The notes: generated from the letters alone by a model not told the origin. Counted from the first letter of the stretch, positions 10,314-22,465 are shown. The stretch is DNA of 64,000 nt from Bryopsis sp. KO-2023 (GCA_030272585.1 BSYQ01000007.1:5274001-5338000); one strand, 5' to 3'. Made by a program: numbers and translations.

Positions 10314-12154
10314 GCAAGAAGTACACAGACGGAGAAACAAAAAGAATCGCGACGATTATGGCCGGCAGGTGGAAATGATTGTGGTCAGGATCTTGTTATC
10401 CATCTATTTTTAGCAGAATCGTAGCAGGTTGCAGGCATGTAGTCTTTTGAAGTGTTGAATCCTTACATCTGGACTTCATTGTTCGGGATTCCAGAACTGT
10501 GCTGTGACTCGTATTGAAATTCCCCACCGTTTCGCTTCACAAAGGTGTTAAGAGTAGACCAAGAAGTGGATTGGCTTCTCAGACATCATGACTTTCATCA
10601 AGCGATGCCTGAGTCTCAACAATTTACTGTCAAATTCAGAATTGGTGTTTTCTGGCTGACTACCCCAAAGAAAATCATTGATCTGGGCTTCATTATTCTT
10701 GAAAAGATTGGAAGTTGGAAGATAATAATACATCAACAAAGAACCTAGACAGAATGGAAATCAACCAAACAACAATAGTTAAGCAACTCACCCCCTTTCA
10801 AAGAAGCGCTTAATTTGCCTGTCGTTACTAATGATCATCGAGGAATGTGTTACAGGCCAGAAAATTTCAACACAGTCAGTTTACAACCTTTTTTAGACCA
10901 CCAGGCAACAAAAGAGCTTGCTACAGAAAATTCCATGTGGGGGGTCCGAGCCATGTATGCATACCAGGTTGTTTGGCAGGTCAAATTGCAAAGAACTCGG
11001 AAATTAAATTCTGAATTGATCCTTTTTTCACCATTTTTTTTTTTTTTTGCATTCCCATGGAAGGGGAGTGATCCCTGACACTTGACACGGATCTGCAAAA
11101 ATGGAACCTCCAACTGAACTCTTAGCTCTTCCTGATGCTTGGTTTTCCGGCAAGGACGTATTGGCTGAAGCACAACTTTGATCCTCGATATCTGCACCCT
11201 TGCTTCACCTTGCAGCGCTCTTGATTGATTGCCAGTGAGACTCAATGGAATTCCTTGGTTGATCGAAGAATCAGTGCACCCAGAAAGTAGTGTTGAAATG
11301 TGGCTGTTGATAGCAACTCCTCTTGATAATCATCCCTATTGAATTCCTTGTCGAAATCATATGTTCTCTTGCCCTTGGAGAAAACTTGAAAGGGTGTACA
11401 GCTCTCATTGACTCAGAATATCAGGTGTGCTGGGACGGACTGATATACTCCTGCTTTGTGAATTTTTGAGGAAAAATACAACCAGTTTGAAATACAGCAA
11501 TGGGGAAGGTCTCCCCCTAGTTACCAGAAATGTTTTCTATCGAAAAGCAAACATCGAAATTTCTTGCGAACTTTGGTGATCCAAGACCAGTTGCAGCAAA
11601 CTTTAGTTTGCTCGTTTTGATTAATTCAAATGACCAACTGCTATATGCATCGATCCATCCAGCTTGGTCTTGCCACATCCTTGATCCACATTACCTTTCA
11701 AATTCAGAACAAGAAATCTTGGACCATGATACAAGAAATTGGACTGGAAACAAAATACATATTTGTATATTTATTGGTATCTTTGATACGGACGGTTCAA
11801 AAGTAATGAATGCCTTGGTGCCTGTTGGCTGATGGGAAGCTATGGGAAATCGATTAGTAGGGGACCAATGCGATCGGACTTTGGATTGTGAATTTGAATC
11901 GGCGAGGTGGGTGTCGGAGCAAGGCACCACAACCCCGTCTTTCTCCAGCCCTTCACATGTTCTCATCCAACACAATGACCCAAAACAAGCCGCAGAACTG
12001 CACAGCAGACAATACTTGAGCCTCTATAAGGTCCAAAACTGCCTCCAATTGCACAAAGCATCGCCAAGTCAGACAGCTTTTATGTCGAGAAAGTATACAC
12101 TGCCCTTATCACATCTCCCCCCAAAACTATATATTTTTCCCAAACCCTTGATCG
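10314..12154. other. Interior of element 2 with no recognised gene
   Basis: This is the reverse complement of 4463-6303; nothing further is recognised. Confidence 0.5.
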
Positions 12155-13632
12155 TTAATCCCCCTTTCTGTCCGCTTCATCCTCTTCGCCCTCTTCCTCA
12201 ACATCAGCGAATATGGGTTCGGGCTGGGTCTTTTTGTAGGCTGCCGTGCACAATGAAAATGCATCCTTCTCGTTGGCATGTCTGAGGAGAGCCTCTCTTG
12301 GGTCGCGCTCCTCATCCACTGACATCATCTTCCCCTGGGAACATATACGTACAGCTTTCAAAACTTGAATCGCAGGAGTGTGCCACTGGCTATGTCTAAT
12401 GAGAAAAACGCATATAATGGAACAAAAACTGAGAAGCTTGTCACTTGAAATATATACATGGGGTTTTTTGAAAAGAGGTTTTCGTCCAGGTCGATTCGCT
12501 TACTCTTGTCCTCAACAGATGCTGAGTAAGCAAGGTTCCACCAGTGGCCCCCAATTTGCCACCCTTCCCCAAGCCAGACACAGCCATCCCAGGATCGGGT
12601 CTCCGTGCTTTCACTTGATCCATCAAATCCTTCTCCCTTAGCATGTAGGGGTCGTCGTCATCCTCATCGTCATTCATACCATCCCAAGAGGGACTGGCAT
12701 CGTCCACAGGTGGCCAAACCGTTTCATCTGCACATTGTGAATTTAGAATAATTCAACCCAGCAGTGTATTGGGGAGAACAGAGAAACATAACTCATGGGT
12801 ATTTCGACCCGTCAAAATGAGAGAAAATACAAGGATTTCGCTTAGGACAAATTGAGTTTGATCAATCTCCCTTCATTGATCGGACAGGTGTCTTGCATTT
12901 TCGATAAGAAAAATAAATTGCACGTGCAGGCAGCAGAAACGTAGTTTCTCCACTTGATGGCAAACTGGTGAGAGTTGATGGGTGGGTGTGAGTTCACCTA
13001 CCACGTGAAGAAGACACGGGATTCTGTTCTTCAGGGGCGATTTCGCCACCATCGTCAGTTTTGTCATCTTTTGTTGATTGCCCTCTTCTCATATTTTCAT
13101 GCAGCTTCATGATTTCAGGGCCCTCCGCCGCTTTCCGGCCTGCATTCCAAACCCTCAACTTCTTACTCTAAGATTGTCTCTTTCACACCCCTACTCTCAA
13201 AGCAACCTCCGCTACCTTGTGTACTTTATTTTTATTATTCCAGTTTTCCAGTTTTTCTAATTTTCTTTTTCAGAATTTTTGGTGTACGGATTTGATGGTC
13301 GCTCACTAAAAGTGGCCGGGAAGTGAGCCCTCATGCCATGTTCATAGTCATCCTCCGGATTGGGGAAAACCTGCATAATAATTCACCAATATAAATAACA
13401 CAGAATCCAAAGGGGAACCAGACATGTCCCTGTGAAGTCCTTCCGATGGAAACTAGATGGAATCGAAATGGAAATTTGATGGAATCTGGTTGAAACCACT
13501 CCTACTCTTCAACAAAACAGAAAAAAAGACATATCACCTTCGTTCCTCCTGGACTGGACTGCCTTTGCGCCCTCAACCTCGCCAACTCAGCCATATCATC
13601 GTCACTGCTATCCACCTCGAAAAGCCCAGTTC
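12155..13632 (-). pseudogene. WDR70-like gene with the WD40 domain deleted, copy 2
   Basis: This is the mirror copy of 2985-4462, with the same exon chain and the same PYML/REKD junction (near 12640). One codon next to the donor of the fourth exon differs, giving Thr where copy 1 has Arg. The C-terminal exon is 12155-12334. The frame is open as in copy 1. Confidence 0.75.
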
Positions 13633-13960
13633 CTGTGAACACTCAAGAAATCGACGAATTTCCACTGGGCGTGTTTCGGGTTTACCCCCACTACTACGAC
13701 CCCGACTTCGTCCATGCCTGACATCACAATACCCTCACTGTCCACAACTCGAGTTGTTTGTCGCGTCTCGACAGTGTGAGGGCGAGGCAGTGCTGGGGGA
13801 GCTGCGATGCTGGAGCTGTTTTGAGATTCGCGTTCAGGTGCGACATGGAGGCGTCGCCGTTGGTCGGACAAATGGGACGTGCCGTCACTGTGTCCTCCCC
13901 TGGATTTTAGGTCACAACGTGGGAGCTCCTCCCCCCAATTTTAGCCCTGTCAGATAACTC
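12640..13960 (-). repeat. Inverted repeat of element 2, full-length arm
   Basis: It is equivalent to the left arm of element 1 and ends CTGTCAGATAACTC, followed by the AATAAAG duplication. Confidence 0.9.
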
Positions 13961-13967
13961 AATAAAG
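13961..13967. repeat. Target-site duplication of element 2, right copy
   Basis: AATAAAG repeats 8351-8357. Native sequence resumes here and runs to the start codon at 14101. Confidence 0.8.
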
Positions 13968-14100
13968 GGCTGGCTTGCTGAAAATTTTACTGGAAGGATT
14001 TCCTGGATGCTGGAGAATTGTTTGGTTCGGGGTTGACCTAGCTGCTACAGACCGCTTCCGACAGAGACAACCGCTTCGCGTATCTTGAAAAAAAAAAATC

Positions 14101-14837
14101 ATGGCTGAACGCAAGCTTGTCAGGAGCTGTCTTTCCGAGCGGCTCAGGTCCGACTTCAAGGAGAACGCTAACAGCCACTTGCCACGTCGTGATGTCTACC
14201 GTCAGGACTCTATCAACGCGCAAGTAAAGCAGTGGTAAGGGCATTGAACGGATCTCCTGCGCGTTTTGACGTCATCGGTGCGGGTGGGTTCGTTCAACGT
14301 GACTCGTCGAGGATTTTCTTTTCGTTTTTTTTTAATTCCGCTGCACGGAAGCTGTTTGTTGCGTTGTCGGAAGCGCGTGTTCCGTCTCGTTGCGAAGTTT
14401 TTTTCGTCTTTTGGCTAACGCGACGCAGAACAGTGTTTTGTTGGATGTTTTTTTGCCTTTCGACATTTTTCTCCAAGTCCAGATATTTCGCTGGAGGCTG
14501 GTTACGCTTCTTTTTTTTTTTTCGTTTCCTATTGGCTTCTTTATTTAAAACTATGAGACGACCTGTCTTGAAATTTTCGTCTAATTCGTGTGCGCGCAGG
14601 ACCGCGAAGAGGATCCCGACGGTTGACGTGGGTTCCGAGTTGCAAGCGATTTTCTCTTGCAAGCCTCGCGAGGATTTTTCCGCTGTTTTTGGCTGCTCTC
14701 CCCCCGTCCGCGCGACCAACCCTCTCAGCCGCGACTACCAGTTTCGTAGTTGCGTGTTGGTCAATCCAAACCTTTCGAAAAGGGCTTCTTTGAAAGAAAC
14801 GAGGGAAATATACGCAGCCGTCATGCCAGAAATCTAG
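14101..14837 (+). CDS. Small conserved-looking protein, 123 aa, 2 exons
   Basis: The model is join(14101..14234,14600..14837). The donor is G|GTAAGG and the acceptor GCGCAG|G; the split codon gives Trp. The protein starts MAERKLVRSCLSERLRSDFK and ends REIYAAVMPEI. It is basic in the first half and contains ATNPLSRDYQF near residue 85. Patterns of this sort (NPLxxDxxF) occur in small plant proteins of unknown function. That resemblance comes from memory and is weak. No signal peptide or membrane segment is visible. The open frame that reads through the intron upstream of 14600 is T-rich and non-coding in character. The insertion of two transposons 133 bp upstream has replaced most of its original promoter context. 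Confidence 0.65.
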
Positions 14838-16880
14838 GCCGTCTCTTCCTGTTCTTTTTTTCTTTCTTTTCTTTTTTTTTCTTAATATAACTTTTATTGT
14901 CACCTTTTTATCCTTAATGCTTTTCCTTTTTTTCTTTTTTTTTGATGCCTTTTTTTTTTAATTTCTTGTTTGAATTTACGAGTGAATATCATAGAAAGGG
15001 GGAAAAGAAATCAAAAAGGAATATGTATACACCGCTTTTGCCATATGGAGGGGGTCGGGGGTGTGGGTTCAATTTTGTATGGCTCTTTGTACGAACAAAG
15101 AGACAAAAAAAGAAAGAACAGGTGATTCTATATATATACATGGGTACTCACCTTTGGTCGATTCCAAAGGGGGTTACACCGTTTATAATTTTTTTTTTTG
15201 TGGGTGGGGGTTGTACTTGCAATCAAACAAAAGTCAAAGGAAAAAAAAAGAAAGAAGGAAATCTTGCATGGGGATTGGGCGTTGGTTTTGAGCGTTAAAT
15301 GCTCTCCATAGTAGTGTAGATTGGGCGGTGGGTGGAATTGATAAAGTTGGTGGTGGAGGGTTCAGAGGGGGGTCTCGTGTGTGAGAGCAATTGTGTGTGT
15401 GTGTGAGTGCGTGTGTGTTTGTAGGGGATTTTGGATAAAGACTGGAATGATAAAGAAAAACAAAGGGTCAGTAGTGGGGGAGAGATATTGTGAGCAATTT
15501 GAGAAAGGGGGATGGGTTTTTGACTCTTGTTAAGATCACCCCCCAATTTCTCGGAAATTAGCAGTTGAGAATATAGTTTTTCTTGGCCCAGGGCAGAAAG
15601 ATCCGGTGGTTCAGGGGAAGAAAAAAAAAATCAAAAAAGAGGATTAAAAAAAAATGGGATTATTAAAAGAGAGAGAGAGATTGAGATTGAGAGAGAGAAA
15701 AATGTGTGGAGCGAAAAGTCTGGTTGTGAAAAAAAAAAAAAATCGAGGAAAATATCGCAAGACGTGGTGCATGATTTATATTTTTTTTCTTTGGTGGTTT
15801 GTGTTTTTTTTTTTTAAGGATGGAAATGAAGAAAAAGAAAAAAAGGGTGTTTAAAAAAAAAAAAAAAAAAAGGAGGAGGACAAGAAATGGATTCTTTTTG
15901 TCAGATTAGAGCAACTCTATAGAGATGTTGTGTTTTTCGATGAGGGTGTATGATAGCCAGCTTGGAGGGGGAAAAGAAAAGGTTAAAGAACAAACAAACA
16001 ATCTTATATTAGTTTTCGCTTTTTTTTTTTCGTCTGCTATATCATGATGTTTTTTTGTGGTCTTTTTTTTTGTTTTTTTTTTCGATTTTCTTCAGTGAAC
16101 AGTAAACAAAGGAAGAAAAAGAAAAAAACAATTACAGTTCATTTCAGGAAAAGATCTTTTCCTACATTGACAACACGAAAAAAAAGGAGAGAAAAAAAAA
16201 CTGGAAGAGAGAAAAAAAAAAAAAAAAAAAGAGAGACTCCTCTTGGTGTTTGTTTTTGTTTTTGTTTTTTTTTTATATGACAGGACCAGATTGATATGAG
16301 TGTGAGACAGATAAATGTCTCAGCGTTATGCGAAAACCCAAAAAAAAGAAAAAAGTGAGAGGGGGAGGGGAAAGAGAGTGAGTGAGATTTTAAAAAAATG
16401 AAACATGTTTCCGTTGTGGGGGCCCGCTGTATTTTGTATATTTCCAGCTGTAACAATTATAGGGAATATGTAGATGAAAAAGGTCATGGCTTGGCTCCAT
16501 TGGCCAGCTCGTGCAGGGAGGAAATAGAGGAGAAACGGAGGAAAGGGGAGAAAAAAAGAGAAAAAGGGAAAAAACTACCTGAAAGAATTTTTGAGGGTAA
16601 AAGATCTCTCGGAAAGAAACAAACGAAATGCAAGAGAAAAAGCAATTTTGGGGGGGGGAGGGGGGTTATGGAATTCGAAATGCAAAAGAAGGAAATTCCA
16701 TCAGTGCACCCGCTCTTAATGTTGCTGAGTGATTTGAACTGCGAGGTTTTTCTTTCTCTTCTTTTGTGTATTGTTGTGGGGGAGCATAAGTGATGGTAGA
16801 AGGAGGGTTGTTTTTTTTCTCTTTGTTTTCTTCCTCAGCGTTTTTTTTTTCCTCCTTGTAAGTTCTATTTAATGCTCATC
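14838..16880. other. Low-complexity intergenic stretch rich in poly-T, poly-A and TG/GA tracts
   Basis: There are runs of 8-20 T or A (for example about 20 A near 15851-15870 and about 18 A near 16211-16228), GA repeats near 15668-15700 and a TG repeat near 15391-15420. Open frames here are made of Lys, Phe or Arg runs. A frame at 16398-16793 starts with ordinary-looking residues but soon becomes a Lys/Glu run. I see no gene. Part may be the 3' untranslated region of the gene ending at 14837. Confidence 0.6.
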
Positions 16881-19308
16881 CTGTGTCCGAGCTGATCAAC
16901 ACAGATGGTCGGTCCTTTTGTTTGAGAAGAGTTGTTTTCGACAGGCCAAATTATAAGTCCAACTTGGAGGAAAAAATAAAAATAAGAAGTCAACAATCAC
17001 AGCCAAGTTTAGTAGTTCTGATTCTTTTATTGGACCCAAATGAAATGGTTTCCTTTGTACAGTTTTTTACAATCCTGTCTTCACCGTTCGTTGTTTAGCT
17101 GCGCTTACAGTTTTTCCAAGGGCTCCTAGTTCAAACGGCACCAAAAGATTGTCCCGAATTGAAAATTAGAATGAAAACATTATCACCACTATGGTGGTCC
17201 ACATGTTGTACCAGATCTCTAACTTGCATAACTTGCAAGTGTGGTGTTACAGGGAATCCTAGTTGGACCATAACGCAATGTGTGACGTTTCCATTGCAGT
17301 TCCCATTGCACCGCACGCTGTTTTCCCAGCTGTTTTCCCAGCAGTCAAGGATATTAGTGGAAAAATGGCTTCAAAAAAAGTACATGTTGATCCATAGAAT
17401 GCCACATGGCATTTGTTGGCTTTTACATAATAACAGGCTAAATGAATGATGAAACATGACATTTCCTTCAACAAATCTCAAATCGCGATAGATTTCTGGC
17501 CAGAAAAGATGAAAGCATATTGTAAAATAATGGTTTGTCTTTTAATAGATCCATGCATTTATGCATGGCGGAGAGGATTCAAATCTCTTCCCATTAAGAA
17601 GAAGATGACATGTTCTCTGCAAAAAAAATCAGTTGATGGGTGTCTTGCTAGAAGGCAACCAAAAAATTCTTTTTTTTAGAAATCTATGAACACTGTGAAT
17701 GTTGAATTAAAAAATAGAAATTACACCAATGAGCTGGAACAAAGCTCACCAACCTGACTGTATGCCGACTGAGAATGATTTGACCAGCAGTCCACCCTCT
17801 GCAATCAATTTCAGAGGACAAAACGGCACATGTCCTCAATCAAATTACACATATTTTCCCACATCATGGGTCAACCAGATCTTTTTGATTCTAGTTTTTT
17901 TCCACCCTGGAGGGGTGTTCAAGTATGATTCAATTACTAGAGTTCAAAACTCAATGTAGGGCGAGATGTTTGGTAAAGAATTTTTTGCCATTTTTTGCCT
18001 GTGTTTGATGGAGAATTCCAGGATGAACTTGTGATGGCTTTCCAGCAAAAAAATATATCCCCAGTGTGGAAATCCAAAGTTGGCTTTCGTTCTCTGGCCA
18101 CACTGGAGATATCTTCCCCCACCCCCACCCCACCCCAAGAAAAAACAGCAAAAGAATAGAAAAAGAGAGAAAATTAGGAATTAAGGCATTTGCTTTGTAA
18201 TTTTAGGCAAACACTAAAATCGGCCCCATGATCTGTCGAAAAATCTACATTTCACCGACCAGCCCGTTAAAAAGGAATCCTTAAAAAGAATGATAACCTT
18301 CGAACATTGTTGATTTATTTAGCACTCACAAAACGAGAAGACAAAAAACCTTCATGAGTGTTGGACAGCGATGAGAGGAAAGGTTGCAATTCTGTTTTGG
18401 TCAAATTGGGAAAGGTTCTGTAGGGCACCTACCTGATCAGCAAAACCAACATCCCCAATTCATTTTTTATTTTTTAAATCAACCACACGCAGAAGTCCCA
18501 CCATTACACACAGCTCTTCTCCCTTTTTTTCATCTTTTGTTACATGAGTCCATATTAATTTCCACAATCAATCAAACCAATGTGCAACCCATGTCTATCC
18601 TCGATCAATCTTTTTTCATCTTGCAATTTTAATTGTGGTTTTCCTCACCAGTCGTGAATCAGGCAGTGCTAACCGACGAATGGGGCAACGATAGGGGCTG
18701 CGCGCAGGGGTCCATTTTGTTTGCTGTGACCTCGTTTCGACACTCTCTTGTGGGATCGCCCAATCTCACCCAAGCATTTCGGAAAATTCGAACCCCCCAC
18801 AAAACCCCCAAAAAGATGATGGAACGGTGATGACGGTGCAGGAAAGCGTTTTTTTCCTTACAAACCTAACATGGCCAATAAATCTCCAACCGTCCGCTAT
18901 TTTTCGCACATCCGCCTTCGCCACGTTTTCTTCCAACAAAGATTTCGTTGCTCGCTTGGATCACCGTGAGTTGCCACGCCGAAACACTGTGATTCATTCT
19001 TACATCGAGGGGGAAAAAATCCTGTCCTGAGAAAATCAGGTGAGCAGGAAATCGTCCCTCAAAAATTCCTTGAATTCTCATTTGGGCACAGTAAAATTTT
19101 CCCCTCTCCAGCGTTTTCTTCTGCTCTGTTGATCTTTTCTTTGGATCATGTTCCATTTCAGTTGAAATAAAAAACCTGTCGAAAAAAAAACTGAAAACAG
19201 AGTGAGAATCAACCCATGCACGAAGAGTGTTGAGCCATCAATCTATTCAATTCATGCTCTAAACAAGCTGACTGTGTATGAATCCTCACTCCACATTCAT
19301 GCTATTTC
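16881..19308. other. No recognised gene; may hold 5' untranslated exons of the kinase gene
   Basis: Several short open frames occur, but none has a supported exon structure. A strong donor (ATCAG|GTGAGC) lies near 19039. Possible acceptors lie just before the kinase coding region (TTTCCAG near 19326, TTTGCAG near 19360), so a leader exon upstream is plausible. I could not find a convincing transit-peptide exon. Confidence 0.4.
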
Positions 19309-19368
19309 ATGCCCGCGCTTTCCAGGGTGTGTTTTGCAACCTTCCCTCGCCCTTTGCAGATTGCTCCA

Positions 19369-20719
19369 ATGAGCCCAGTGACTGAATACATATCGTCCAG
19401 CCCGCTGCTCGCCAACTGTGGATTCACAAAGGAGGATGTCGTCGGAAACGAACATGAATGGCTGAAAGTGTCTGCAATGATCAAGCAGCACTTACAGCTG
19501 GAGGAGGAAAACCTCACCCCAGCCCAACGCTCAAGAGTGTATCAATACTACCTCCCACTAGCCATGTGGATCGAAAACTTGTTGGCGGACCACAAAAAAA
19601 CCGGATCTCAGTCGGCCCTTGTGATTGGAATCAGTGCTCCCCAGGGCTGTGGCAAATCAACGATTGTGGAGTGCCTGCAGGCTGTGTTTGAAGGGAGAGG
19701 TGTGAGGAGCGTTTCGGTTTCGATCGATGATTTCTATTTGACCCGAGCGGAGCAAGTGGCCCTGGCTGAGGCGAACAAGGGCAATCCATTGTTGGAGCTG
19801 AGAGGAAACGCTGGATCCCATGATAACCAGTTGGGAACGGATACTTTGAAACAATTGAAAGGTGGCTGTCAATGTGCTGGATTGCATTCAATTCAAGAAA
19901 CAATTGAAAAGTGGCTGTCGATATGCTGGATTGAATTCAATTCAAGATATGCTGCGAATGGGGAAAAGATTGCATGTACCCGCTCAGTCGATTTTGACAA
20001 ACAGAAAATGGAGAAGGGAGACTGTCCCCTCGTTTCTTGTTGGTTATCGCTTTGAGAATGACTTTGCCCTTTGCTTTTTTATTTGATCAGGTTTGGTGGA
20101 GAAAGGTGCGACTGCAAGCGTCCCTCGCTATGACAAATCGAAACACAGTGGCAAAGGGGATCGTGCTGATGCCTCCGAATGGCCCGCCGTAACTGGACCC
20201 ATTGATGTGGTGCTATTTGAGGGTTGGATGCTTGGATTCAAGTCCATCGGCTCCACCAGAGCAGCCGCCGTTTCACCTCACCTTCCTGCTGTTGACAAAG
20301 CTCTCACTCTTTTGGAGGATGCCTGGGACAAATTCGTGGATGTGTGGTTGGTTGTCAAAGTAGGGGACCCAAAGTGGGTTTTCAAATGGAGGCTGGAAGC
20401 TGAACATAAAATGAGACTGACAGGGAAACCTGGCATGTCCGATTCCGAGGTGGAAGATTTTTGCAACCGGTACATGCCAGCCTACAAAGCTTACCTGCCA
20501 GGGTTGTACGATCATGGGCCTACGACCGTCAAGCCAGGGAAATCGCTGATGATTGAATTGGACAACACCAGGTCCCCTGTGGATAAGCAGCCCGCAAGCC
20601 TCGATTCTGTGAAAGGTGCTGTGACTGATGATGCCAAGCCCACCAGCGCTTCTTCCAAAGCTAACACAATGGCCGGAGCTGAGCTTCTGTTGCTCTGTGT
20701 TTTGGTTTTCCTGTTGTAG
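19369..20719 (+). CDS. GLYK: D-glycerate 3-kinase (photorespiration), 373 aa, 2 exons
   Basis: The model is join(19369..19861,20091..20719). This enzyme phosphorylates D-glycerate to 3-phosphoglycerate, the last step of the photorespiratory cycle, normally in the plastid. The P-loop GISAPQGCGKST is at about 87-98. It is followed by SVSIDDFYLT, LLELRGNAGSHD, VPRYDKSKHSGKGDRAD, ILFEGWMLGFK-type and RWRLEAEHKMR-type motifs, in the order of plant GLYK. The split codon across the intron restores LKG-LVEKGATASVPRY. The start is uncertain: an in-frame ATG at 19309 and splice acceptors lie just upstream, and no clear transit peptide is visible. The protein ends with a spacer and a hydrophobic tail, MAGAELLLLCVLVFLL, not expected in this soluble enzyme. 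Identity is very likely; the N-terminus is not settled. Confidence 0.9.
19848..19945. repeat. Tandem duplication across the kinase exon-intron border, period 49 bp
   Basis: GAAACAATTGAAA and the following 36 bases recur once, at 19848 and 19897, with a few differences. The first copy spans the end of exon 1 and the donor site; the second lies in the intron and has an altered donor context (AAAAGTGG instead of AAAGGTGG). Confidence 0.8.
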
Positions 20720-22465
20720 TTGCTCTTTGATGTGGTTTAAGCTGTTTCAGCAATGGGGCATTGGATGTGGAGGAAGAAAAGCCCTTTACAGTTCGATTGC
20801 TTCCATTGCTGTGTTGCCTTTGATTTTTTTTCTACATTTTCCGGGGTGGAGGCTAGTTTTGCTGTATTGTTTTATGGGACTGACTACGTTTTTTTGAGGG
20901 GACCCCATATATTCTTTTTGCGCGAGGGTGCTATTGAACTTGATTCTTTCCTTTTTTTAAATTCTTATGGTCAAGTGTGGATCACCCGGTCCAACCCTGC
21001 TTCGAGGCATCTAAGTTAGTTGAGAATGGAGGACTTCGGAAACCTCCCAGTCTTGCAATATTTTTTGCCAATCAGATGAAATGAAAGAGAATTGCACCCT
21101 TTTGGACCAATTCAAGCAAGTATGGCAGCCAGGTGGACTGGAGCTTGTTGATCGCTCCCCAGTCTATGAATCGCTCCCCAGGGTATGTGTAAAAAAAATA
21201 GAAATAAATAAAATAATAATAATAAAATAAATAAAATAAACCTGTGAATTGTCTAAGGAGTTGGTGACAGGCGGTAGTCGAGGAAAACATGCATAAAACT
21301 CCAGGCGTCCAAGTAACCCAAGCCTCTCTTCCCATTTTTACATTTGCATCTCAAGCACCATACAACCCACTAAATGTTAAGAAGGGCTTTTCCCTTCAGC
21401 CTGTCATCCCCACCCAGGGACCCAAAGAACCCAAAGAGAAACAAACTACCTCTTTCGTCTGATTAAACCAAGAACATTCAATCAAATCTTCCACCAAGGA
21501 CACTGCATTGATTTTCATGTCTCTAAACATTTTCATCCTTTCTTCCCTCCCTGAATCCCTCCATATCTATTTCTGTCTCTCTGACCACCCGTCGATCTCC
21601 GATTCCCTGGTTTCCAACGAACTGCTGTTTTTTTTTCTGGTCCTCCTCTACTGTTTACACGATACTGTTGATTCCCTTACTGGATTTCTTCATCTCTCCA
21701 TGTTTTGAAAATCATTCTAGCATTGCCCAACCTTCATTTGGGACCCTTCTTCTTTGAGCTCCCTCTTTTTTCTTTTTGTTTTCCCGTCCACACCTTTTTT
21801 TTTGGATAGAAAAGAAATTCTCTTGTTCCTTTGAATAAAACTCATCTCATGAAACTGGAGCATACAGGCCATCATCCAAACTGCTTTTACGACCCGGAGA
21901 AACACCACCCCAGCTGACTGTCTGTCAGACAGTGTCTGAGCTGCACTTCCAAATTTGATAGAAGGAACACGTCCACCTCCTCAGCTCCAACATCTACTTT
22001 CAATGCACCTTTTGAATACCTAGGAGGCCTCCTGGTCGATGCCCCTTTCCATAGACTCTCAGATGGCAGTCAGAAGTGACAAGCCACAATGAACGCCATT
22101 TCCCCTTGCCACTGTTTTAAGATCAGGTGGTGAAAAAGCAGGAGCTTTCCCAGCCGCCACCAAGGCCAGCAAGAGATCTGCAGGACAGTAAGCCAAAACA
22201 CCAAAACATAAGAATCCCCACCCCCCAGCCATCCACCAAAGGAGCTGAATGAATTAGATATGGTTGACTGGTCGCTTGCCTTTGTCTTGGCCCTCAAATG
22301 TCTCGACTTCATTCTGGAAGAAACAAAAGCAGCCCACCTGACCTGCAAGAAAACCATCCAGTTTCTGGAAAGAACAATATATGGTTGTATTATCCAGCAC
22401 CCAAGAGAGAACGAAAGAATAGGAGGGTTCAAAAGAGACACCAGGCGCTTAAGTGAACTTACCCT
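20720..22465. other. Intergenic, no recognised gene
   Basis: This contains an AT-only stretch (AATAAAATAAAT repeats near 21200-21240) and pyrimidine-rich DNA around 21500-21800. Open frames such as 22260-22661 overlap the next gene antisense and are not supported. Confidence 0.5.

Larger units (their letters stand above)
8358..13960 (-). mobile_element. Foldback DNA element, copy 2 (5,603 bp), opposite orientation
   Basis: This is the reverse complement of element 1 over its full length, with the same termini (GAGTTATC...GATAACTC). It differs by one 78-bp deletion near 9656 and a few base changes. Two were seen by eye: one near 4109 paired with 12508, and one near 6092 paired with 10525. It has its own 7-bp target duplication (AATAAAG), which differs from that of element 1, so it looks like a separate insertion rather than a simple inverted duplication. 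No transposase is encoded. The near identity suggests that both insertions are recent. Confidence 0.85.

Noticed and set aside
2657-13960. Giant palindrome as an assembly artefact or replication-born inverted duplication
   Set aside because: The two copies differ by a 78-bp deletion and base changes, and each has its own distinct 7-bp flanking duplication. An artefact or a simple inverted duplication would not create these.
14232-14599. N-terminal extension of the 14.1-14.8 kb gene in the same open frame
   Set aside because: The stretch is T-rich and Phe-heavy, and a good donor and acceptor mark it as an intron joining MAERKLV... to the second exon.
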